A stretch of DNA of 64,000 nt from the NCBI GenBank assembly GCA_947464185.1, contig CANHVY010000011.1, forward strand, positions 21,468-85,467, read 5' to 3'. The stretch comes from Burkholderiales bacterium. GTDB lineage: Bacteria > Pseudomonadota > Gammaproteobacteria > Burkholderiales > Burkholderiaceae_C. Positions 1-8,157 of this stretch are shown one piece after another. Position 1 is the first letter of the stretch, and each line of letters starts with the position of its first letter. The position numbers and the translations under genes are program-made. The notes below the pieces were generated by a model. That model did no database searches and had not been told where the DNA came from. It worked only from the letters and a program-made list of their open reading frames with translations.

Positions 1-1
1 G

Positions 2-892
2 GCCGGCACCCTGTACCTGGATCAGCGCAGTTGCGATCTGGTGATGCGCGTGCGTGACGCCGGCCGGCATGCCGTCTTGGCACCGCTGTCGGGCACCTTT
101 CTGGTGTACTGCCAGTGCACCCGCAAGGACGAAGCGCCCATCGACATCGTGGCGGCCGTCACGGGGGGCGACGTCGACGAGATGATGGTGGTCGGCCGCA
201 ACGGGGTGTTCTACGACCGCCAGGGCCGGGACTGGCACGCCAGCGTGACGCGCATCGTGTCGCAGCCCATCAGCGTGCGTCAGGCCTTCTGGCTGCCCTA
301 CAGACGCCTGGCACGCATGGTGGGCGAACAGGTCCAGAAGTTCGCCCTGGCCCAGGACAAGAAGATCGAGGCCTCCTCGACCTCGCTGGTGAACGCTGCG
401 GGCGACAAGGTCGACAAGTCGGGCAAGCCGGTCTCGCCTGCTCCAAGCACCGCCCCGGCCGCCTTCGACATTGCCAAGTTCGCCGGCATCTTCGCGGCGG
501 CGGGCTTGGCGGTGGGCGCCCTGGGCACGGCGCTGGCCGCCATCTTCAGCGGATTCCTGTCGCTGCCGGCATGGAAGATGCCGCTGGTGGTGCTGGGCTT
601 GATGCTGTTGGTGTCGGGCCCCTCGATGCTGCTGGCTTGGCTCAAGCTGCGCCGGCGCAACCTGGGGCCGTTGCTGGACGCCAACGGCTGGGCGGTGAAC
701 ATCCGCGCCCGCATCAACCTGCCCTTTGGCGCGACGCTCACCCGCGTGGCGCAATTGCCCGGCGGCGCGAGCCGCGCCCTCAGCGACCCCTACGCCGACA
801 AGGGCCTGCCCTGGGGGCGCTGGTTACTCACCTTGCTGGGGCTGGCGGTCATCGTCATCATTGCGCTGCGTATGGTGGGGGTCTTGCGCTAG
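2..892 (+). CDS. Membrane protein of unknown function, 5' partial
   Basis: The reading frame is open to the left edge of the window, so the true start lies outside and at least 296 residues are visible. I do not recognise the family. After a soluble N-terminal part (about 150 residues, containing a Cys-Gln-Cys) comes a Ser/Pro/Ala-rich linker. It is followed by two hydrophobic segments (roughly codons 160-188 and 195-215 of the visible part), a short soluble stretch, and a third hydrophobic segment at the extreme C-terminus. The layout suggests an inner-membrane protein with a cytoplasmic N-terminal domain. It ends 34 bases before the convergent vapC stop. That it is a real gene is well supported by codon pattern and membrane segments; its function is open. 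Confidence 0.7.
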   Translation, partial: AGTLYLDQRSCDLVMRVRDAGRHAVLAPLSGTFLVYCQCTRKDEAPIDIVAAVTGGDVDEMMVVGRNGVFYDRQGRDWHASVTRIVSQPISVRQAFWLPYRRLARMVGEQVQKFALAQDKKIEASSTSLVNAAGDKVDKSGKPVSPAPSTAPAAFDIAKFAGIFAAAGLAVGALGTALAAIFSGFLSLPAWKMPLVVLGLMLLVSGPSMLLAWLKLRRRNLGPLLDANGWAVNIRARINLPFGATLTRVAQLPGGASRALSDPYADKGLPWGRWLLTLLGLAVIVIIALRMVGVLR

Positions 893-926
893 GGTGGTGC
901 CGAGCGGGAGCTGATGGGTCAGTACA

Positions 927-1337
927 TCAGGTGCCGCCGCTCCAAAGGCGAAACTTGACGTGCCTGGAAGCAGACCGAAAGTCGTTGTCCGTGCTGAGCA
1001 TGACCAGGTCGTGCCTCAAGCAAAGCTGAATCAGTACGGCGTCGATCGTTCCGATCTGAACGCCATTCCTTCGACACGTGTTGCGAACCTCTGCGGCCTC
1101 GATGTGGTCTTCGCGATCAGGTTGGAGAAAAGCCAACGCAGCGAATCTTTCAATGAGCTGGCTTCGCGCCTTCGGCCCGGCAAAGCCCTGCAGCAGTTCC
1201 TGCAGGACCAAGCCGGTGGTGAACACCTGGTCTGCGCCTTCAAGCGCACTTCGAAGCACCTCTACGGCCTGGGTGGAAGCCTCAGCGTCGCGGCGGAAAG
1301 CCAGCGACCAGACGGACGTGTCAACGAGCAGGCTCAC
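927..1337 (-). CDS. vapC: VapC-type PIN-domain toxin
   Basis: A 136-residue PIN-domain protein, the usual size for VapC toxins, which are Mg-dependent RNases that cleave tRNA or rRNA and stop translation. The acidic pocket is visible: D6 in the opening LLVDTSVW, E47 in LVLQEL, D99 in GTIDAVL and D117/D119 in STDNDF. The ATG overlaps the stop of the upstream vapB by four bases (ATGA), the normal toxin-antitoxin coupling. Activity should be held in check by VapB, and transcription by the VapBC complex. No residue expected for catalysis is missing, so the toxin is probably functional. The family call is firm; the RNA target cannot be predicted from sequence. Confidence 0.9.
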   Translation of the reverse strand: MSLLVDTSVWSLAFRRDAEASTQAVEVLRSALEGADQVFTTGLVLQELLQGFAGPKARSQLIERFAALAFLQPDREDHIEAAEVRNTCRRNGVQIGTIDAVLIQLCLRHDLVMLSTDNDFRSASRHVKFRLWSGGT

Positions 1338-1537
1338 GACCTGCGGGCCCGTTCAGCCTTGTAGTCGTAGGCGGAGTCCCACTCCAGCTTGCCGAACAGT
1401 TCGGCCACCCGTCGCTGCTCGCGTCGAGCGATGAACTCTTGAAGCGCGCGTGTCACGGCCGCCTTCTTGGTGGGCTCTCCGCTCACCCGGAAGGCGTGGT
1501 CCAGCAGTTCCTGGTCGAGCGCGAGGTTGGTGGCCAT
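1334..1537 (-). CDS. vapB: VapB-type antitoxin
   Basis: A 67-residue protein starting MATNLALDQ, with the short N-terminal strand followed by helices typical of a ribbon-helix-helix VapB antitoxin (VapB_antitoxin/type II AHH-like family), and a C-terminal tail around FGKLEWDSAYDYK that would wrap the toxin. The start was chosen at 1537 because AGGAG lies about seven bases upstream on the minus strand. The frame stays open further upstream, but that part has no ribosome site and unlikely composition. It sits first in the operon and overlaps vapC by four bases. By family, it neutralises VapC and, with it, represses the operon promoter just upstream. Confidence 0.85.
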   Translation of the reverse strand: MATNLALDQELLDHAFRVSGEPTKKAAVTRALQEFIARREQRRVAELFGKLEWDSAYDYKAERARRS

Positions 1538-1556
1538 GTGTAGCTCCTGTGGGGCC

Positions 1557-1585
1557 AGTTTACACATGCCGACAGCGGAAACCAA
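1557..1585 (-). promoter_or_regulatory. Candidate sigma-70 promoter of vapBC
   Basis: On the minus strand TTGGTT (1585-1580) is followed after exactly 17 bases by TAAACT (1562-1557), which is preceded by TG two bases upstream. The expected start point lies about 12 bases before the vapB ATG. The match is good for a GC-rich genome, but it is a visual call only. Confidence 0.4.
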
Positions 1586-1744
1586 AGGGCGTATGCCGTA
1601 GCCGCCAAGCCATGCCGGCACAGTTGGCCTCAGCTTTGCGAAAGGAACTCGCAATGCTCTTGGACTTGGTACTGGTGCCCACGGCTGCCCAGCTCGCAAA
1701 CGTGTTTCCGAAGCGCACCCTATGGCCCTCTGCGGCCCGGCCGA
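1563..1744. repeat. Gene-free spacer, possibly a dispersed intergenic repeat
   Basis: The spacer between vapB and the helicase stop holds no convincing gene. A short plus-strand frame from 1612 (starting MPAQLASALRKE and running through PTAAQLANVFPKR) resembles, from memory, spurious predicted proteins seen repeatedly between genes in Comamonadaceae genomes. That would suggest a dispersed non-coding repeat rather than a gene. A BLASTN search of the host genome would decide. Confidence 0.3.
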
Positions 1745-4159
1745 TCATGTTTGGCCCGCCCGTTCGCCCCCCGTCCACTCCACGGCCCACCAGGCGGGCA
1801 GCAGGCGCCTGACGGCCGGGCGCCGGTAGCGGTCGTCCAGCAGCCACAGCCAGCCGCGGTCCTCGGGCGTGCGCAGCACGCGCCCGGCGGCCTGCACCAC
1901 CTTTTGCATCGCGGGCACCAGGTCGGCGTAGCCGTGGTCCGGGCCGAAGAGCTGGTCCAGCCGGGCGCGCAGGGCTTCCTGCACGGGCGACACCGGGGGC
2001 AGCCCCAGGGTGGCGACGAAGGCGCCGATCAGGCGCGTGCCCGGCAGGTCCACGCCTTCGGCAAAGACGCCGCCCAGCACCGCGAAGCCGATGCCCCGGC
2101 CCTGGGGCTCGAAGCGCTGCAGGAACGCGCGGCGCGCCGCCGCGTCCATGGTCCGCTCCTGCCGCCATTGCGGGATGTCCGGGCGCAGCCGCTGCAGCAC
2201 CTCGGCGGCCTGCTGCAGGTAGTCATGGCTGCTGAAGAAGGCCAGGTAGTTGCCGGGATGCGCGTCGAACTGGCGTGTCACCACCTGCGCCAGGGCCTGC
2301 AGTGATCGGCTGCGGTGGGCGTAGCGCGTGGACAGCCGCTCGGCCACCTGCACGCGCAGGTGTTCTGCCGGGAAGACCGGCGGCACGTCCAGCCAGCCGG
2401 TGCCCTCGGGCAGCCCCAGCAGGTGGGTCTGGTAGTCGGGCGGGCTCAGCGTGGCCGAGAACAAGGTGCAGCCGTGCAGCCCGGCCCAGCGCGGCCGCAT
2501 GAACGGCGCGGGCACCACGTTGCGCAGGTTCAGGCACAGGCCGTTGTTGGCAGCGTCTGCGGGCAGGGCCCCTGCGGGAGACGCCGTCGCTCCATCGGCG
2601 GCTTGCAGGCTTGCGAGGCCCTGGGTCATGTCCAGGAGGGAGTGCGAACCCAGCGTGTCCGTCAGCTTCAGCAGGTGCTGCACCTCGAAGTGGAAGTCCA
2701 GCAAAGGCCCGGTGGCCAGGGGCTCGCCCTGGAAATGATCGGCCAGGGACGCCCCCAGGTTCTGCAGCGCCAGGCCCAGCGCGTCAGGCAGGTCGTCCAG
2801 GGCGGCATGGGCCGTCCCTTCCGGCGGCGCAGCGTCTTCCATCGCCCGCTGCAGCCGTGTGAAGTGCGGCCTCAGCCCGTGCGGGGCGATCTGCGCCATT
2901 CGCTGCACCGTGGGGGTGGACAGGCTGGCGCTGTACATCTGGCGCGCACGCTCCACCAGGTTGTGCGCCTCGTCCACCAGCACGCCTAACCGCCATTGCA
3001 GCGATTGCGACAGGCCCCACAGCAACGCCGTGCCATCGAAGGCGTGGTTGACATCGCCCACCAGCACATCGCTCCACCGCGCCATTTCCTGGCCCAGGTA
3101 GTAGGGGCACAGGCCATGGTCGCGGGCGATGCGCCGCTGCGCTGCGGCGTCCAGCCAGCCCTCGTCTGCGGCCTGCGCCCGCGCCGCCGGCAGGCGGTCG
3201 TAGAAGCCCCGGGCGAGCGGGCAGGACTGGCCGTGGCAGGCCTTGTCCGGGTGCTCGCAGGACGATTCCTTGGCCACGATGGCCTGCACGCGCAGGGGGG
3301 GAGTCCGGTGCCTGGGCTGCCCCGGCAGGTCCTGTCGCAGGTGCTCCAGCGCCTGAAGCGCCGGGCCTTGGGCGGTGCCTTTGCAGGTCAGGTAGGCGAC
3401 GCGGTCCAGCCCCTTTTCTCCCATGGCGCGCAGGGCAGGGAACAGCGTGCCGATGGTCTTGCCGATGCCCGTGGGGGCCTGTGCCAGCAGGTGGCCGCCA
3501 CCGGCCAGCGCCCGGTAGGCGGCCTCGGCCAGGCTGCGCTGGCCCTGACGGAAGTCGCCCGGCGGAAAGTCCAGCGCGCGCAGCGCCGGGTCACGCGCCT
3601 GGCGGTGGGCGGCCTCCTGCCCGGCCCAATGCTCGAAGGCCGCACAGCGCTGCAGCAGCCCCTGTTCCAGCTCGGCCGCGCCGAACACCTGGAACATCTC
3701 GCTCTCGGTCTGGCTGGCGATGTCGAAGTACACCAGGGCCAGGGCCAGTTCCTCCACACCGCGTGCGCGGCAGAACAGGGCGCCGTAGGTCAGCAGTTGC
3801 GCCCAGTGCAGATGGCGGCGGTTCTCGGGGATGTCTTCGGGCTGCCCGCGGATGGTCTTCACCTCCTCCAGGCAGCGGCGTCGCGGGTCGTAGCCGTCGG
3901 CCCGGCCGCGCACGCGCAGCGGGCCGCACACGGTGTCCAGCGGCACCTCCGTCTCGTAGTCCAGCGAGCGCCGGCTGGCCACGATGGACTGGCCCTGCAG
4001 GCCTTCCAGCGCGGTGGCGGCCGGGGTGAAACGGCGGTCCAGGTCGCCGCGCTTGGCAGTGAACTCGCACAGGCTGCGCACCGATACGGTGTAAGTCCAG
4101 GCGCGCCCGCCCGCCGCCGCCGGCGGCGCGGTCCCGTCTGCTGCCAGCGGCTCAGCCAC
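1745..4159 (-). CDS. PD-(D/E)XK nuclease fused to Fe-S XPD/DinG-type DNA helicase
   Basis: An 804-residue superfamily 2 helicase. The N-terminal ~190 residues look like a PD-(D/E)XK nuclease: GRADGYD with D88, then E99-V-K101 and a downstream HWAQLL. The helicase part has Walker A APTGIGKT (228-235), four cysteines placed as in XPD/DinG to hold a 4Fe-4S cluster (C301, C308, C313, C351) and a DEAH box (396-399), with helicase motifs near the C-terminus including GRVLRT. By family it unwinds DNA 5' to 3', probably in repair or recombination intermediates, with the nuclease trimming ends. The start is GTG, overlapping the thioredoxin gene stop by eight bases, so the two are translationally coupled. 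The upstream LexA box suggests damage control. Architecture is well supported; the precise substrate is not. Confidence 0.88.
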   Translation of the reverse strand: MAEPLAADGTAPPAAAGGRAWTYTVSVRSLCEFTAKRGDLDRRFTPAATALEGLQGQSIVASRRSLDYETEVPLDTVCGPLRVRGRADGYDPRRRCLEEVKTIRGQPEDIPENRRHLHWAQLLTYGALFCRARGVEELALALVYFDIASQTESEMFQVFGAAELEQGLLQRCAAFEHWAGQEAAHRQARDPALRALDFPPGDFRQGQRSLAEAAYRALAGGGHLLAQAPTGIGKTIGTLFPALRAMGEKGLDRVAYLTCKGTAQGPALQALEHLRQDLPGQPRHRTPPLRVQAIVAKESSCEHPDKACHGQSCPLARGFYDRLPAARAQAADEGWLDAAAQRRIARDHGLCPYYLGQEMARWSDVLVGDVNHAFDGTALLWGLSQSLQWRLGVLVDEAHNLVERARQMYSASLSTPTVQRMAQIAPHGLRPHFTRLQRAMEDAAPPEGTAHAALDDLPDALGLALQNLGASLADHFQGEPLATGPLLDFHFEVQHLLKLTDTLGSHSLLDMTQGLASLQAADGATASPAGALPADAANNGLCLNLRNVVPAPFMRPRWAGLHGCTLFSATLSPPDYQTHLLGLPEGTGWLDVPPVFPAEHLRVQVAERLSTRYAHRSRSLQALAQVVTRQFDAHPGNYLAFFSSHDYLQQAAEVLQRLRPDIPQWRQERTMDAAARRAFLQRFEPQGRGIGFAVLGGVFAEGVDLPGTRLIGAFVATLGLPPVSPVQEALRARLDQLFGPDHGYADLVPAMQKVVQAAGRVLRTPEDRGWLWLLDDRYRRPAVRRLLPAWWAVEWTGGERAGQT

Positions 4160-4484
4160 GCGGGTCGATGCGCTCCAGCGCCTGCGCCACGTCCGCTGCG
4201 CGGGCGGGCCGCACCAGCCGGCAGACCTCCTGCCCGTCGCGCAGGAAGATGAGCGTGGGCCAGAGCTTCACGCCGAACTGTCGCCCCAGCCGCCGCCCCG
4301 GCCCGTCTTCCACCTTCAGGTGCCGGACCGCGGCGTGCCCTTGCAGGGCCTGCACCACCACCGGCCCGGCCGCCCGGCAGTGGCCGCACCAGTTGGTACC
4401 GAAGTCCAGCACGGCGGGGCCCGCGAGGGCGCCTGTCGATTCAAGGGCAAGCGTTTCAGGGGTGTAGTCAGGAACATCGGCCAT
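4152..4484 (-). CDS. Thioredoxin-family protein
   Basis: A 110-residue single-domain thioredoxin fold with the redox pair W32-C33-G-H-C36 and the cis-proline segment LWPTLIF. The dipeptide between the cysteines is Gly-His, as in protein disulfide isomerases, rather than the Gly-Pro of housekeeping thioredoxin, so its redox potential may be more oxidising. No signal peptide is seen, so it should act in the cytoplasm. The start ATG at 4484 was preferred because the longer open frame upstream runs through the LexA box and the divergent imuA gene. Its stop overlaps the helicase start, which hints that it may serve that Fe-S enzyme, for example by keeping cysteines reduced. That link is inference from the overlap only. 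Confidence 0.85.
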   Translation of the reverse strand: MADVPDYTPETLALESTGALAGPAVLDFGTNWCGHCRAAGPVVVQALQGHAAVRHLKVEDGPGRRLGRQFGVKLWPTLIFLRDGQEVCRLVRPARAADVAQALERIDPRG

Positions 4485-4563
4485 GCGGGAATCTTCGCAC
4501 CGTTCGGTTCTTGCGTTGGAACACCTCTTGCGCAGGAACACCTTGCAGGGGATGATCGGAAAA

Positions 4564-4579
4564 CTGTATTTATATACAG
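4564..4579. promoter_or_regulatory. LexA (SOS) box between divergent operons
   Basis: The sequence CTGTATTTATATACAG fits the enterobacterial-type consensus CTGT-N8-ACAG with an AT-only centre. It lies 7 bases before the imuA ATG and about 80 bases before the thioredoxin start on the other strand. A TTGCAG at 4543-4548 with TATTTA at 4567-4572 could be the imuA promoter, so LexA would sit on its -10. This makes imuAB almost certainly SOS-controlled and the helicase arm possibly so. Confidence 0.9.
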
Positions 4580-4586
4580 TATCGCA

Positions 4587-5414
4587 ATGGCCTTGCATTC
4601 CTCCACCCGCCTGCTCGACCCCGAGCGGCTTCATCCCCACCTCTGGCGCGCGCACCAGTTGGGTGGGGCTGCGCATGCCGTCATGCCTTCGGGATTCGCG
4701 GTGCTGGATGCGCAGTTGCCGGGCGGTGGGTGGCCTTGCGGCGTGTTGACCGAACTCCTGCTCGCGCAACCGGGGGTCGGGGAAGTGCGATTGCTGGCGC
4801 CGATGATGGCCGGCCTGCCACCAGCTTTCCAGCGGGAATGGCCAGAACGTGTCAGCGTCATGCTGTTCGGGCCGCCCGCCATGCCCTGCACCCAGGCGCT
4901 GCAGCAGATGGGGGTGGACGTGGGGCGTCTGATCGTGGTCCACGGGCGCGAGGGTGCGCGCGGCGCGGCCTTGCGCCACCTGCTGACGTCCTCCGATCTT
5001 CTGTGGGCGCTGGAGCAGGCGCTGCGCAGTGGCCAGGTGGGCGTGGTCGTCGCCTGGCTGCCGGAGCGTCTGGCCGCCGAGTCCCTTCGCCGCTTGCAGC
5101 TCGCTGCCCAGGCCCACGAGGGGCCTGCCTTCATGCTGCGCGGCATAGGCGAGCGCTGCAGGCCCAGCCCGGCGCCGCTGCGCCTGGCCCTGCATCCCGG
5201 CCGTCGCCCTGACGAGGTGGCCGTGCAGGTGCTCAAGCGGCGCGGCCCGGCCGGCGGCCCGGCCTTGCACCTGGCGCTGCCGCCCGTGTTGTCGGCCCCC
5301 GCGCGTCGGCGGTGGTCGCCCACGGCCCCGGCGCCGGCGCCGGCAACTGCCGAACGTCTCTTTTCGCGGGCAGGGGTTCCGGTCGAAGCCGACGTCATGC
5401 CGCCTGCGGGTTGA
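4587..5414 (+). CDS. imuA: ImuA, SOS-induced translesion mutagenesis accessory protein
   Basis: A 275-residue RecA/SulA-like protein of the ImuA family, which works with ImuB and the DnaE2 polymerase in damage-induced mutagenesis in bacteria that lack Pol V. The family signature is seen near the N-terminus: DAQLPGGGWPCGVLTELL, in place of a working Walker A, followed by a RecA-like core and an Arg/Pro-rich tail. The ATG at 4587 is the first after the LexA box, and a frame upstream of it would cross the promoter. imuB follows after 10 bases. By family, ImuA is needed for the mutasome but has no known enzymatic activity; in Myxococcus it binds RecA. The call is firm on sequence, position and regulation. 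Confidence 0.88.
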   Translation: MALHSSTRLLDPERLHPHLWRAHQLGGAAHAVMPSGFAVLDAQLPGGGWPCGVLTELLLAQPGVGEVRLLAPMMAGLPPAFQREWPERVSVMLFGPPAMPCTQALQQMGVDVGRLIVVHGREGARGAALRHLLTSSDLLWALEQALRSGQVGVVVAWLPERLAAESLRRLQLAAQAHEGPAFMLRGIGERCRPSPAPLRLALHPGRRPDEVAVQVLKRRGPAGGPALHLALPPVLSAPARRRWSPTAPAPAPATAERLFSRAGVPVEADVMPPAG

Positions 5415-5424
5415 CGGGGTCAGC

Positions 5425-7047
5425 ATGAAGCGGATGCCCTGCTGGATCGCCGTGCACCTGCCGGCCCTGCCGATCGAGGCCTTGGCGGCCACGGTCGGGC
5501 ACGATCAGGCCCACCGGCCGCTGGCCCTGCAGGACGGGGCGCTGATCACGGCCGTCGATGTCCGGGCCTGGGAGGCGGGGGTGCGCCCGGGACAGCGGCG
5601 GGCCACCGCCCTGGCGTTGGAGCCCTCGCTCCTGCTGGGCCGGGCTCACGCCGAGCGGGAGCGCCAGGCCTTGCGGGCCGTCGCCTTTGCGGCCTTGCAG
5701 TTCACCCCTTGCGTCACCGAGCAGGCCCCTCACACCGTGCTGCTGGAAGTAGCGGCCTCACAGCGGCTGTTTGGCGGCCTGGCGCTTCTGGCCCGGCGTC
5801 TGTGCGACGCCCTGGCCCCGCTGCGCCATCGGATACACCTGGCTTGCGCGCCCACGGCCTGGGGTGCGGCCTTGCTGGCCCGCGGTGCAGGCAGCGAACC
5901 GAAGCCGGCGGATGCAGGGCAGGAGACACCCAACCCGCTGCAGACCCCGTTGGGCCAGGCGTCCCGGCTGGGGCGGGGCCTGGGCCCTCATGCGCCCAGC
6001 CTCAAGACCTTGCGCGCGGCCCTCGACCCCTTGCCCCTGGCCTTGCTGTGCGCGCACGCGAGCGAGCAGGAAACGCTGCAAGGCATGGGCTTGCAGCACG
6101 TGGGCGACCTGCGTGCCCTGCCGCGCCAGGGCCTGGCCCGCCGTTTCGGCCCTGAGTTGCTGCGCCGGCTGGACCAGGCCTGTGGCGAGGCCCCCGATCC
6201 TCGCGAGTGGGTGAGCCTGCCCGCGGTCTTCGAGGCCCGGCTGGAACTCTTTGCACGGGCCGACACCACCGAGCAGGTGCTGCACGGCGCGGACATGCTG
6301 CTGACCCGCCTGGTGCACTGGGCACAGGCCCGCCAGGCCCGGGTGTCGGGCTTCACGCTGGAGATGGCGCATGAACACCGCCATCGCGGCGATGACATCC
6401 CGGACCGCAGCCGCCTGCCCATCGCCCTGGCCCAGCCCTGCGCCGACGTGGCTCACCTGCGGGGGCTGCTGCGCGAACGCCTGGCCCGCACCCCCTTGCC
6501 CGCCCCCACGCTGGAGCTGCATCTGCATTGCGACCAGTTGGCCTTCGCCGCCCCGCCCGATGGCGAGCTCTTCCCCACCCGGGCGCGGGCCCAGGAGGGC
6601 CTGGCGCGCCTGGTCGAGCATCTGCAGGCGCGGCTGGGAGCCGATCGGGTTCACGCCCTGGCGCCCGTGGCGGACCACCGCCCTGAGCGGGGGGCCGGGC
6701 ATCAGGTGCCCTCGCGCAGCCCGGAAGTCCCTCATCCGACCGGCCCGGCAACCCAGCCGGGTTGGGCCGCGGGCCTGCCGCACCTCACCCGGCCGGCCTG
6801 GCTGCTGCCACAACCGCGTGCCTTGCCGGAACGGCAGGGGCGTCCGATGCTGGAGGGTCAGCCGCTGCGCTTGCTGGCGGGCCCCGAGCGGATCGAGGCC
6901 GGTTGGTGGGACGGCCCCGCGGCGGTTCGCGACTATTTCATCGCGGGCACGCCCGCAGGGGTGCTGGTGTGGATCTACCGTCACCGCCTGCCCCAGGCCC
7001 AGGCCGAGGCAGAAAGCGGCTGGGTGCTGCAGGGGTGGTTTGGCTGA
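5425..7047 (+). CDS. imuB: ImuB, catalytically inactive Y-family polymerase subunit
   Basis: A 540-residue Y-family DNA polymerase homologue. The opening reads CWIAVHLPALPIEAL where active Pol IV/V enzymes have a DxD-type metal site, so the N-terminal catalytic aspartate is replaced, as is normal for ImuB. By family it is a scaffold that binds the sliding clamp, ImuA and DnaE2 rather than a polymerase. Palm, fingers and little-finger regions can be followed to about residue 360. A Pro-rich linker follows, and then the ImuB-specific C-terminal domain with WWDG and RDYF. It sits 10 bases after imuA and should share its SOS promoter. The gene normally next in line, dnaE2, is absent: a convergent dehydrogenase starts 31 bases later. 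Confidence 0.9.
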   Translation: MKRMPCWIAVHLPALPIEALAATVGHDQAHRPLALQDGALITAVDVRAWEAGVRPGQRRATALALEPSLLLGRAHAERERQALRAVAFAALQFTPCVTEQAPHTVLLEVAASQRLFGGLALLARRLCDALAPLRHRIHLACAPTAWGAALLARGAGSEPKPADAGQETPNPLQTPLGQASRLGRGLGPHAPSLKTLRAALDPLPLALLCAHASEQETLQGMGLQHVGDLRALPRQGLARRFGPELLRRLDQACGEAPDPREWVSLPAVFEARLELFARADTTEQVLHGADMLLTRLVHWAQARQARVSGFTLEMAHEHRHRGDDIPDRSRLPIALAQPCADVAHLRGLLRERLARTPLPAPTLELHLHCDQLAFAAPPDGELFPTRARAQEGLARLVEHLQARLGADRVHALAPVADHRPERGAGHQVPSRSPEVPHPTGPATQPGWAAGLPHLTRPAWLLPQPRALPERQGRPMLEGQPLRLLAGPERIEAGWWDGPAAVRDYFIAGTPAGVLVWIYRHRLPQAQAEAESGWVLQGWFG

Positions 7048-7077
7048 TCGCCGCAGCCTGCCGCCAGGGCAGGGCCC

Positions 7078-8157
7078 TCAGGACACGCCGGCGTCGGCGT
7101 TCACGGCCGCCGGGTCCACGCCCAGTTGCGCCGCCGCGTCCAGGATCTCCTGCCAGGTGGTGCCGTCCACGGAAATGCCCTGGGCAGTACGCTGCGCCCT
7201 GTTCGCCCGCTCGGGCTCGCCGGCCACCAGCACGTTGTCCACGCCCTCCCGCGGCGGCGAGGCCTTGACCCAGTCGATGAAGGCCTGGGCCTCGCGCTCG
7301 AAGGCGCCGGTGTCGCCCAGGGCGGCGGGGTCGAGCAGCACGCTGAACATGCCGTTGAGCACCCGGCGCTTGCTGTCGTCTGCGTCACGTTGCGTATGGC
7401 CGCCGGCCAGCGCGCCGCCCAGCAGCTCGCACATCACGGCCAGTCCGTAACCCTTGTGCGCGCCGAAGGTCAGCAAGGCCCCCCAGGGCGGGACGACGCT
7501 GTAGCGCGGATCCTGTGTGTCGCGGCCCTGGTCGTCGATCAGGCAGCCCGGGGCCACGGGCTCGCCCTTGTTGTGCGCCACGCGCGTCTTGCCCTGGGCG
7601 ATCATGCTGGTGGCGAAGTCCAGGATCACCGGGGGGCGCCCGGGCAAGGGCACCCCGATGCACACCGGGTTGGTGCCGAAACGGGCATCACCGCCACCGA
7701 AGGGGGCCACCACGTTGCGCGCCACCACGTTCACCAGGTGAATGGAGATCAACCCGGCCTGCGCCGCCTGCTCGGCCCAGGCCCCGATGCGGCCGATGTG
7801 GTGGGCGTTGCCCAGGGCCACGATGCAGCTGCCGTGCCGAGCAGCGCGCTCGATGCCCAGGGCCATGGCTTCCTGCCCCACCACCTGACCGAAGCCGGCC
7901 TGCCCGTCCAGGCGCAGCAGGGTGCCCGCATCCAGCACGGTGCGTACATGGCTGTTCGGGTTCAGTCCGCCTTCCAGAAAGGCCTGTGCGTAACGCGGCA
8001 GCATGCCGATGCCGTGCGAGTCATGCCCGGTCAGGTTGGCGTCCACGAGGTTGCCGACCACGGCATGCACCTCTGCCTCACTGCTGCCAAAGCCGCGGAC
8101 CACGCGGTGCATGGCCGTGGTCAGGCGTTCCAGGGGGATGAGGTGCGTGGTGCTCAT
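7078..8157 (-). CDS. Ldh family (malate/L-lactate/ureidoglycolate-type) NAD(P)-dependent dehydrogenase
   Basis: A 359-residue member of the malate/L-lactate dehydrogenase family 2 (Ldh_2), unrelated to ordinary LDH/MDH. Motifs typical of the family are visible: GHDSHGIGMLPRY near residue 45, GNAHHIGRIG, GTNPVCIGVP, and AHKGYGLAVM late in the protein. Members oxidise or reduce 2-hydroxyacids, ureidoglycolate, sulfolactate or cyclic imino acids, and sequence alone does not fix the substrate. No signal peptide is present, so it is cytoplasmic. It lies downstream of ccmH on the same strand with a 95-base gap, where other Burkholderiales may carry ccmI. It is convergent with imuB. The family call is firm and the substrate unknown. 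Confidence 0.85.
   Translation of the reverse strand: MSTTHLIPLERLTTAMHRVVRGFGSSEAEVHAVVGNLVDANLTGHDSHGIGMLPRYAQAFLEGGLNPNSHVRTVLDAGTLLRLDGQAGFGQVVGQEAMALGIERAARHGSCIVALGNAHHIGRIGAWAEQAAQAGLISIHLVNVVARNVVAPFGGGDARFGTNPVCIGVPLPGRPPVILDFATSMIAQGKTRVAHNKGEPVAPGCLIDDQGRDTQDPRYSVVPPWGALLTFGAHKGYGLAVMCELLGGALAGGHTQRDADDSKRRVLNGMFSVLLDPAALGDTGAFEREAQAFIDWVKASPPREGVDNVLVAGEPERANRAQRTAQGISVDGTTWQEILDAAAQLGVDPAAVNADAGVS

Noticed and set aside
5425..7047. ImuB as an active translesion polymerase
   Set aside because: The N-terminal metal-binding acidic residues of active Y-family enzymes are missing.
7047..7077. Terminator between imuB and the dehydrogenase
   Set aside because: A short CCTGCC/GGCAGG stem is present but no T-run follows on either strand.
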